From Zygnema cylindricum (lineage: Eukaryota; Streptophyta; Zygnematophyceae; Zygnematales; Zygnemataceae): DNA of 15,752 nt. Made by a program: the position numbers and the translations under genes. The stretch lies in contig JBBHKE010002180.1 in assembly GCA_037447655.1 (NCBI GenBank), positions 88,548 through 104,299 of the forward strand, written 5' to 3'. The stretch's first letter is position 1. Every line of letters starts with the position of its first letter. The notes below the pieces were generated by a model. The model saw only the letters and a program-made list of their open reading frames with translations, did not search any database and was not told where the DNA came from. Positions 13,301 through 15,752 of this stretch are shown in pieces.

Positions 13301-13916
13301 AAGACAAAATATGACTGAAATTCCCCAGCCTCATCCTGCTCTCCTATTGGCTCGAAACTCAACAAATTCCGGTATTGGAGGGAATCGTATGAGAGCAACT
13401 TTACCAGGAAGACGATCCCCAAGTCTTCCCAGACTCGTTCCCGGAAATAACGTAAATACGAAATCAGTTACGTCTAACGGTTATTTGTTAGATACTACAG
13501 ACGTAAGTTACTCCGGAACTCTTCCTGTCGAGTCTGGAAACGAGGGAATTAAGATTGTGAGTGAAGATAATAGTAATAATTATATTAATGAAGTTAATAA
13601 TAATGTAAGTTCCATGGAAGTAGGACAAAAAGGAGTAGATATTTCCGGTGTTCGAAATGTAGAGGTAAACGGAAACGGGAACGGAAATGGAAACGGAAAC
13701 GGAAATTGTTTTAGTGATATTAGACAGGGATCTCCCTCGACAGTAGAAAAAAGGATGGTTTTGTGTGGTGGAGAAGATACTCCTTTAGCCGAATTACAAT
13801 TCACACATCATAATATTTCACAAATAGACAATAGGGAAAACTTAGATATGCAAGGAACTGACGAATTTCTTTTCGATTCTAATACAGGAGGGACCTGGAA
13901 TGAAATGCCCTCCTGA
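3120..13916 (+). CDS. DRMY1-like: DRMY1-like SANT/Myb-domain nuclear protein, six coding exons
   Basis: Join of 3120-4329, 6288-6390, 6897-7089, 8299-8385, 9463-10098 and 11130-13916: 5016 nt, 1671 residues, all junctions GT-AG and phase-compatible (phases 1, 2, 0, 0, 0). The start has A at -3 and G at +4, with an in-frame stop at 3081. Recognisable parts: residues ~415-488 (KKGMLS, then DW..I, then REC.AMWRYIAYR); an acidic exon-4 stretch DSDIEGEVEMPL; a basic run RKKRKVW and a SANT/Myb-like domain at ~698-752 with the tryptophans of WTKEEDEAL and SQWQRI and the RT.AQLSQR signature; and a motif at ~1074-1107 (QAAAMAAGARI, ASLLMAQ). From memory this order matches the plant DRMY1/At1g58220 family, known as Myb-like nuclear proteins affecting growth and organ-initiation timing. 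A DNA-binding or chromatin role is inferred. The long N- and C-terminal low-complexity regions are unusual for the family. Family assignment is fairly sure; function in this organism is not shown. Confidence 0.85.
3429..3551 (+). repeat. Charged hexapeptide repeat (D-x-K-E-K-S) in exon 1
   Basis: Residues 104-144. Successive units read DQKEKS, DQKEKS, DRKEKN, DEKEKS, then decay into DKKGEEN, DEKDKN and YQKE. The 18-nt unit is visible as gaccagaaggagaaaagt and variants. It is lysine/glutamate-rich, probably helical or disordered. Confidence 0.85.
4119..4256 (+). repeat. Q-K repeat in exon 1
   Basis: Residues 334-379: units TQKL, NQKG, NQKV, NQKV, GQKV, then after a gap NQKM, GQKT, SQK. A 12-nt tandem repeat in the DNA (aatcagaaagtg and variants). 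It is likely disordered; no function is evident. Confidence 0.8.
4330..6287 (+). other. Intron 1
   Basis: GTAAGT...TTTATTCAG, 1958 nt, T-rich. I see no further exon or RNA gene in it. It contains weak local repeats: TTACTGTTCA-type words at 5385-5455; a TAGCGTTAA(G/T)AACACTA word at 5570-5590 and again at 5625-5645; and a diverged tandem repeat at 6072-6240 built on TTTTTAAGTAA, AAAAGTTATGA and GGCTCATTTTTA words. An (AATA)n run at 6249-6271 sits just before the acceptor. Confidence 0.75.
6288..6390 (+). CDS. DRMY1-like: Exon 2: start of the conserved N-terminal block
   Basis: The acceptor is TTTTTATTCAG|GT. Phase 1 joins exon 1 (A + GT = Ser404), and the exon ends with AG of codon 438. It encodes residues 405-437, including KKGMLSKKRHRTLSESDMPAFLR. 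This matches the KKG..SEE...LLQRY start I remember for Arabidopsis DRMY1. The donor is AAG|GTGAGA. Without splicing, translation would stop at once (TGA at 6392). The 3' end of this exon and its donor are copied twice more downstream in intron 2. Confidence 0.8.
6376..6558 (+). repeat. Three tandem copies of exon 2 3' end plus 5' splice site
   Basis: The authentic junction is GGCTTTTCTCAGAAG|GTGAGA (GT at 6391). Copy 2 is GCGTTTATCAGAAG|GTGAGG (GT at 6471). Copy 3 is GATATGCTGGGTTTTATCAGAAG followed by GTGCAG (GT at 6555), which also keeps the GATATGC from upstream in exon 2. Spacing is 80 and 84 bp, with GGGAGA purine tracts between copies. Confidence 0.8.
6391..6896 (+). other. Intron 2, polypurine and carrying copies of exon 2's 3' end
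   Basis: GTGAGA...GGGCAG, 506 nt. From the donor to ~6684 it is nearly pure GGGAGA/GGGGAG purine sequence. That sequence is broken only by two copies of the exon-2 end and donor (donor-like GTs at 6471 and 6555) and a weak fourth around 6681. The 3' half (6785-6857) has several AACCCTA/ACCCTAAG telobox-like words. The pyrimidine tract at the 3' end is missing. Confidence 0.75.
6897..7089 (+). CDS. DRMY1-like: Exon 3: conserved SANT-like N-terminal block
   Basis: The acceptor is GGGCAG|GTAC; AG + G makes Arg438. It encodes residues 439-502: YSASMVMDLLREV, LDWKSIHKKL, and SNPRECQAMWRYIAYR. The W..I...L and Q..WR..AYR spacing is like helices 2 and 3 of a Myb/SANT fold. It matches the DW..L.KKTS.GI..AREYQ.LWRHL.YR region I remember in DRMY1. 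The exon ends at GAG (phase 0) with donor GTAAAT. The polypyrimidine tract before the acceptor is poor. An alternative acceptor at 6856-6857 (exon from 6858) is also in frame and would add 13 residues; I prefer 6897 because it restores the family's RY junction. Confidence 0.8.
7051..7720 (+). repeat. Decaying tandem array of exon 3 3' end and adjacent intron
   Basis: Copy 1 is the real exon end (CCCATGGAGAAGAGTTATGA at 7051, donor GT at 7090). Copy 2 keeps GGCAAATACCTC at 7251 (GT changed to GC) and CTGTGAGAGTC. Copy 3 starts CCCATGGAGAAGAGTTATAA at 7367, with GAGGTTAAT at the donor position (GT at 7406). All three are followed by TTTTTTCCAG(A/G)CTCTGGGAGG and a purine-rich run. Fainter units follow near 7545 and 7646 (TTGCAGGT..., CTTG, GGGAG). 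Donor-to-donor spacing is 162 and 154 bp. Confidence 0.8.
7997..8120 (+). repeat. T-rich 42-43 bp minisatellite
   Basis: Three units, each starting TTTTTGCGTTTTTTT and continuing through GGTTTTTTGG or a variant to an AGAGAAAGAAAT-like end. TGCG occurs at 8001, 8043 and 8087. Looser relatives of the unit extend upstream to ~7830 and explain the open frame at 7844-8029. Confidence 0.75.
8121..8196 (+). pseudogene. Relic duplicate of exon 4
   Basis: GCCTCCTGAC, then ACATGGG, then GAGACTGTGACATTCAGAGG, and so on, matches 8251-8358. It encodes DCDIQREVEIPLNTSPEA against DSDIEGEVEMPLNTTPEA in exon 4. A 32-bp block of the functional copy (8271-8302, with its 3' splice site) is absent, and the last 27 nt of the exon plus its donor are missing too. 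It should not be spliced as an exon. Confidence 0.8.
8299..8385 (+). CDS. DRMY1-like: Exon 4: short acidic exon (29 codons)
   Basis: The acceptor is GGGTCAG|ACG and the donor AAG|GTGTGT, phase 0 on both sides, so skipping would keep the frame. It encodes TGDSDIEGEVEMPL followed by TPEALEEAGEHVK. This lines up with the DDDSDMECELEA...EASVEAIAHVKV stretch I remember in Arabidopsis DRMY1, which is why I call it although no long open frame marks it. The in-frame TGA at 8272 limits the exon on the left. The polypyrimidine tract before the acceptor is weak. A partial relic copy lies just upstream, and a copy of its 3' end lies downstream. Confidence 0.75.
8371..8660 (+). repeat. Tandem copies of exon 4 3' end and donor region
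   Basis: The authentic end is GGAGAGCATGTTAAG|GTGTGTG (GT at 8386). Copy 2 is GGAGAGCATGTAATG|GTGTGAT (GT at 8477), 91 bp on. A third, much weaker copy, GGCAGGAGATTATGTATGTTAG, is at ~8635. The intervening AAGTATTATGGTTTTT...TTATTGTTT segment is also repeated (8428, 8586). Confidence 0.7.
8386..9462 (+). other. Intron 4
   Basis: GTGTGT...TTTTGCAG, 1077 nt, AT-rich. It begins with copies of the exon 4 end (8459-8487 and a weak one at ~8632-8656). The phrase AAGTATTATGGTTTTT is repeated at 8428 and 8586. From 8700 to 9460 I see no gene or clear repeat. Confidence 0.7.
9463..10098 (+). CDS. DRMY1-like: Exon 5: Ser-rich linker and first part of the SANT/Myb domain
   Basis: The acceptor is TTTTGCAG|GCA, phase 0; the donor is CCCAG|GTGAGA, phase 0. 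It encodes residues 532-743. The exon opens with ADMLKFNISMDFEP, comparable with the NIP/NIN-type segment of DRMY1. A long Ser/Pro/Gly-rich linker with a basic patch (KGTKRKLV) follows. It ends with RKKRKVWTKEEDEALVSAV, YGESQWQRIVKA and AGRTSAQLSQ, the first and second helices and the start of the third of a SANT/Myb-like domain. RKKRKVW could serve as a nuclear localisation signal. The domain is completed in exon 6. Confidence 0.85.
10099..11129 (+). other. Intron 5 (inside the Myb recognition helix)
   Basis: GTGAGA...CTTTTTCAG, 1031 nt. It ends in a long T/C tract (11060-11127), a strong 3' splice site. It contains a perfect 16-bp palindrome at 10292-10307 and ATCGATAT-rich inverted sequence at 10610-10665. 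No exon-end copies are seen in this intron. Confidence 0.75.
10292..10307. repeat. Perfect 16-bp palindrome GTCGATAGCTATCGAC
   Basis: The sequence equals its own reverse complement. An inverted relative, TTATCGACTATTC, lies at 10653-10665, and ATATCGATATCAATAT is at 10620-10636. Together they could be ends of a small decayed inverted-repeat element of ~375 bp, but I see no target-site duplication. Confidence 0.5.
11130..13916 (+). CDS. DRMY1-like: Exon 6: end of SANT/Myb domain, Gly-rich repeats, C-terminus and stop
   Basis: The acceptor is CTTTTTCAG|CGT, phase 0, after a long pyrimidine tract. It begins RYSVLRRKQEKEGG, finishing the third helix of the Myb-like domain (LSQ|RYSVLRRKQ, compare LSQRW..IRK in the family). 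Most of the rest (residues ~752-1671) is low complexity: long Gly runs encoded almost wholly by GGA, a VGN/VGK-NSM repeat, an HSGG/HTGG/HPGG repeat, a duplicated 48-codon block, a KNPNS repeat and an NG repeat. Residues ~1074-1107 (QAAAMAAGARIAP, SASLLMAQ, VHHM) are the one clearly constrained island; a similar AAVAAGARI...ASLLKAAQ...VHIM element follows the Myb domain in plant relatives. The stop is TGA at 13914-13916. Confidence 0.85.
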   Translation, partial: RYSVLRRKQEKEGGTGGGFPLVPGSRNLNQTGVQQSGNTTTGQNVSSSSASGRMLGSGTETGGNAGFHGDVNHFSSGGPSLTPISDAQTTSSLGGAFEGGGGGGTGQQMPWSNNPGGGGGGVGSSGTGFYSSGHYGGGVVGVGGGGGGGVVGGVGVVGGGYHPHHYMGQATYGQVGSTEQQQQIMSRRVTDTFTGSVQPHPGLQALKAQKSHIVRSNSPGTSQRIAGGGGGGGGRQSNPMGQSKMLSTSSPGGYSTGRLVAPGAYVMSVSKAQAVSMAGNSMVGKSPIVGNNSMVGKNSMVGNNSMVGNANSKVGNSMGGKGNEVWMGPDPMVQAAAMAAGARIAPASVSASLLMAQGSVVHHMGPHSGGLGGGSHPGGLGGGGGGGGGGGGGGGPHSGGHSGGHTGGHPGGHQSKVGGNSGSPLANNGASTSTSLRGGGGGGGVGGGGGGGGGGGPHSGGNQLKGGGNAASLANNGASASTSLRGGGGGGGGGGGASPSLGLVGGEKGGSSGSRFGGGGGEGRKGVVGGGSGGGRTAVGGRTGQGVGRGGKREGIGGRSPSLGGTLSGISQRTGILSHSSSASPSTSLGRGTVLKSSKAVVDGHLLTSADSSPSAHEGGLASNCGLVEGNGGTGLHGQGGVVDARQLSSRKDGEIMSSSTVVPTGPVSGAVAGASEGSKNLNSKNPNPKNPNSKTPNTKSPGCQPSGGPPPQKTDFLPHPESQRQNMTEIPQPHPALLLARNSTNSGIGGNRMRATLPGRRSPSLPRLVPGNNVNTKSVTSNGYLLDTTDVSYSGTLPVESGNEGIKIVSEDNSNNYINEVNNNVSSMEVGQKGVDISGVRNVEVNGNGNGNGNGNGNCFSDIRQGSPSTVEKRMVLCGGEDTPLAELQFTHHNISQIDNRENLDMQGTDEFLFDSNTGGTWNEMPS
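11418..11612 (+). repeat. GGA-rich polypurine coding tracts, first cluster
   Basis: Runs of GGA (glycine), mixed with GTA/GTG (valine), in exon 6. They encode several Gly runs and a GGGVVGV pattern. A further (GGA)n run encoding Gly lies at 11808-11831. Confidence 0.85.
11967..12090 (+). repeat. 18-nt repeat encoding N-S-M-V-G-(K/N)
   Basis: About six units of aattcgatggtgggaaaa and variants, giving NSMVGK, SPIVGN, NSMVGK, NSMVGN, NSMVGN, then NSKVGN and NSMGGK. The frame is kept throughout. Confidence 0.85.
12120..12221 (+). other. Conserved post-Myb motif (residues 1074-1107)
   Basis: PMVQAAAMAAGARIAP is followed by SASLLMAQ and VVHHM. It is the only part of the C-terminal region that is not repetitive. 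It is Ala-rich and could form an amphipathic helix. I recall an equivalent AAVAAGARI...ASLLKAAQ...VHIM segment in plant DRMY1-type proteins, so it supports the family call independently of the Myb domain. Confidence 0.65.
12270..12314 (+). repeat. (GGA)15 perfect polyglycine tract
   Basis: 45 nt of uninterrupted GGA coding for glycine, the longest pure tract in exon 6. It is followed by an HSGG/HSGG/HTGG/HPGG 12-nt repeat (12314-12370). Confidence 0.9.
12318..12626 (+). repeat. Internal 144-bp (48-codon) duplication
   Basis: PLANNGASTSTSLRGGGG (from ~12396) recurs as ASLANNGASASTSLRGGGG (from ~12540) with an exact offset of 144 bp, each preceded by GGGGPHSGG and followed by a long Gly run. 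Third-position differences show the duplication is not very recent. Confidence 0.8.
13164..13238 (+). repeat. 15-nt coding repeat encoding K-N-P-N-S, telobox-like
   Basis: Residues 1422-1446: SKNLN, SKNPN, PKNPN, SKTPN, TKSPG. The DNA unit is tctaaaaaccctaat and variants; two units contain AAAACCCTAA, the plant telomere-type word. Confidence 0.85.
13664..13707 (+). repeat. 6-nt coding repeat encoding (N-G)n
   Basis: GTAAACGGAAACGGGAACGG and following units code for VNGNGNGNGNGNGN. Simple hexanucleotide expansion in frame. Confidence 0.85.
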
Positions 13917-14800
13917 AAGAAAAAAAAAATGGAAAAAAGAAAATGAGGAAATGAAGAAGAGATTTTTAGAATTACATTGTTTCAAATTTTCTTTGGTGTG
14001 TTTTTAGTACAAAAAAAAAACTATTAGATAATTCCCTTGAAAGGTTTTTTCCGGTGACTTCTTGGATGTATGTGTGTATTTGGAAGGAAAAGAAAATGAA
14101 ATACAAATATCATTAAACCCGAGGGACCACTTTCCGTATTTTTTTTTTTGGAGTAATGTTCCGGATTTTTTCCTTTTTTTTTTTTTTTTTTTTCCTCCTG
14201 TCAAATTTTTCCAAGTAAACATTTTACATTGTCTCTGCCTACAGTTGATTACCTTTACACTGTTATTCAATATTTTTCTTCCCTCTATTTTCGAGATTTG
14301 ACTATTTCATGTTTGATTTTAAGCCTTGGATGTTCTTTGTTGTCATTTTTTGTCTTTTTGCAAATACCTTAAAGGTCATCTTCTCTCTTTCTTTGTTTCT
14401 ATTATTGGATAAGGTCGTTTTGTAAACCGTGAATGACCATAGTTTTAATAACCTTCATTAGTTATGATACACTTAAGTCGTTGACGGTCTTTTTTTGTCC
14501 TGTGAACATAGAATAGTGCAAGGATATTAGTAATGTTAAAAACATTGTTCTTTTTTGACACTACACTGTGTATCGCAAACAAGAAACAATGTTTTTTTTT
14601 CTCGCAACTTAAAACATCTTTTCCCTGAAGTAAAATCATTCGTAAAAAGACATCCGAAGTAAGACCTTGACAAAAAGCAAAAAGTCTATTTTCAAAGAAA
14701 TGTGGAGTTACACCATGGAAACCGTTAGAACGGAAAATTATCTCAACTTCTATCAGTATTTACAGATGAGTTTTAAAAGATGCGATTTTCTTAAGAAAGG
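13917..14800 (+). other. 3' untranslated region and flank, no further gene seen
   Basis: An A-rich stretch follows the stop directly (13917-13946). A long T/C tract lies at 14138-14197. No clear polyadenylation signal can be chosen. Open frames on either strand are short and T- or K-rich. Confidence 0.45.
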
Positions 14801-14802
14801 AG

Positions 14803-14883
14803 GATGGTAAATCATCTGAGTGCATGGGAACCAAAAAAGTGGATGCAAAGAAGAATCTGAGAAAAAACATAAACAAAAAAAAC
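14803..14883 (+). mobile_element. SINE-like element, copy 1 (+), diverged
   Basis: GATGGTAAATCATCTGAGTG, then GGGAACCAAAAAAGTGGATGC, and an A-rich end at ACATAAACAAAAAAAAC. It matches the reverse complement of 14967-15086. The left end is unclear. Confidence 0.5.
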
Positions 14884-14966
14884 GATAGAGGAATGGATAC
14901 AGGTGCAGATAGAGACGGAGGTAGAGATAGATGTGTTGATCGAGACGGAGGGGGAAGGAGGTGAGG

Positions 14967-15086
14967 TTTTTTTTTCTTTCTTTGTTTTTTATTGCCCTGC
15001 TTGTAGTTTTTCAGTTCTGGCCATGCCACCCCTTTTGTACCCCTGGACTCAGGTGGTTTACCATCGTGCTTTTTAATTTATCCTGT
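14967..15086 (-). mobile_element. SINE-like element, copy 2 (-), with 15-bp direct repeats
   Basis: Read on the - strand it starts ACAGGATAAATTAAAAAGC and contains GATGGTAAACCACCTGAGT. It ends GCAGGGCAATAAAAAACAAAG plus an A-rich tail (the T run at 14967-14990 on +). GGGAAGGAGGTGAGG stands on both sides, at 14952-14966 and 15087-15101, as expected of a target-site duplication. No clear RNA polymerase III box is recognised, so it may also be a truncated element. Confidence 0.6.
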
Positions 15087-15125
15087 GGGAAGGAGGTGAG
15101 GGTAGGGGTGGAGGTGGGGGTGAAG

Positions 15126-15246
15126 GCACGAGGTAAGAGGAAGAAGAATAAAGAGAGTAAGGAGAGGTAAGAGGTAGAGGTAAGAGGAAGAGGTAAGAGG
15201 TGAGAGGAAGAGGAAGAGGTAGAGGGTAGAGAGGTAGAGGTAGGTA
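15126..15246. repeat. GAGGTA/GAGGAA purine-rich minisatellite
   Basis: Irregular repeats of AGAGGTA and AGAGGAAG between the second and third SINE-like copies. It accounts for the open frame on the - strand here. Confidence 0.8.
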
Positions 15247-15270
15247 AAATAGAAGTGGAAAAAAATGGCT

Positions 15271-15390
15271 GACTTTATTAATAAGCGCGACGGTAAACCA
15301 TCCAAGGTAACAAATAGAGTCAGCAATGCTAAAATTGAAAAACTACATGTGGAGGGAGTAAAATAAAAAGGATAAGCAAAGCAAAAGCAA
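15271..15390 (+). mobile_element. SINE-like element, copy 3 (+), diverged
   Basis: GACTTTATTAATAAGCGCGA, then CGGTAAACCATC, a diverged middle, then TTGAAAAACTACA and an A-rich end AAAATAAAAAGGATAAGC. The CTGAAAAACTACA word and the GGTAAACCA word occur in the same order in copies 2 and 4. Confidence 0.55.
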
Positions 15391-15573
15391 CGATAATAGA
15401 GGTAGTAAAAGGTATGAAGGGCAGGTGTTATAATCTATATCATATCATGAAAGTGGGTCTCTTTTACCAAAAAAAAACCAAAAAGAGATCAATTTAGGTG
15501 ACTTTTTCACTGGTATATTTGCCTTAATTTTCCTGGTTGTTGTTTTCTTTTTGTTTTTGTTTTTGTTGTGCTG

Positions 15574-15677
15574 TTATTTTATTCCCCTGCTGGTAGTTTT
15601 TCAGTTTCGGCCATGCCACCCCTTTTGTACCCTCGGACTCAGATGGTTTACCATCGTGCATTTTAATATATCCTGCG
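15574..15677 (-). mobile_element. SINE-like element, copy 4 (-)
   Basis: On the - strand: CGCAGGATATATTAAAATGC, GATGGTAAACCATCTGAGTC, GGGTACAAAAGGGGTGGCAT, GCCGAAACTGAAAAACTACC, GCAGGGGAATAAAATAACA. It then runs into a CAAAAA-type tail (15538-15573 on +). About nine in ten bases match copy 2. A poly-T run follows on the + strand (15678-15694). Confidence 0.6.
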
Positions 15678-15752
15678 TTTTTTTTTTTTTTTTTAAAGAA
15701 AACTACGATAAAACACTATTTTTTGCCACTTTGAAACAAATTCCAGTTTCTA

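Noticed and set aside
10959-13804. Several - strand open frames opposite exon 6, rich in Ser or Leu
   Set aside because: They are antisense readings of GGA and other coding repeats in the real exon. Composition is fully explained by the repeat.
14760-15752. A second protein gene in the 3' flank
   Set aside because: All open frames are short, cross SINE-like copies or GAGGTA repeats, and show no protein-like pattern.
1-15752. CRISPR array, bacterial operon, virus or multi-gene defence system
   Set aside because: Spliced gene structure, eukaryotic microsatellites and a plant-type protein exclude a prokaryotic or viral reading. The repeats lack regular unique spacers.

Overview
The window is a piece of nuclear genomic DNA from a plant-lineage eukaryote. 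It is AT-rich, has GT-AG introns, and is unusually full of microsatellites, polypurine tracts and small local duplications. I can support one protein gene, on the + strand, filling about 3.1-13.9 kb. It has six coding exons with consistent splice phases: 3120-4329, 6288-6390, 6897-7089, 8299-8385, 9463-10098 and 11130-13916. Joined, these give 5016 nt and a 1671-residue protein. It carries an N-terminal block ending in a W..I / REC.AMWRYIAYR motif, a SANT/Myb-like domain split by the last intron, and a downstream QAAAMAAGARI / ASLLMAQ motif. From memory (no search was possible), this combination matches the plant DRMY1 family (Arabidopsis At1g58220 and its paralogue At1g09710). The organism is therefore probably a land plant or a streptophyte relative. 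The species cannot be told from this window. The protein is more than twice the length I remember for the angiosperm proteins, because of a ~400-residue N-terminal extension and a ~900-residue C-terminal region of Gly-rich and other short repeats.

Layout. 1-198 is a purine hexanucleotide satellite with a 40-bp higher-order period. 199-1290 is AT-rich with no gene seen. 1290-1640 is CT-rich and ends in a telobox-like sequence. 1690-1970 is an ATAC tetranucleotide array with a thrice-repeated core. 1970-2580 is more complex, CpG-containing sequence with no gene seen. 2600-2900 is a pyrimidine-rich tract. 2948-3119 is a G-poor leader without ATG, directly before the start codon. The gene follows. 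The 3' flank (13917-15752) holds four diverged copies, two per strand, of a ~100-120 bp A-tailed element. One copy is bounded by a 15-bp direct repeat, which suggests a short retroposon (SINE-like) family.

The most striking pattern lies inside the gene. In introns 2, 3 and 4 the last bases of the preceding exon, together with its 5' splice site, recur downstream as degraded tandem copies. Three are in intron 2 (counting the authentic one), at least three in intron 3, and two or three in intron 4. Exon 4 also has an upstream relic copy that has lost 32 bp, including the functional 3' splice site. The gene appears to be growing by repeated short tandem duplication at exon-intron boundaries, with the extra copies decaying into intron. 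Internal repeats in the coding exons (6-, 5- and 48-codon units) look like products of the same kind of process. I see no second gene, no RNA gene, no CRISPR array and no multi-gene system.
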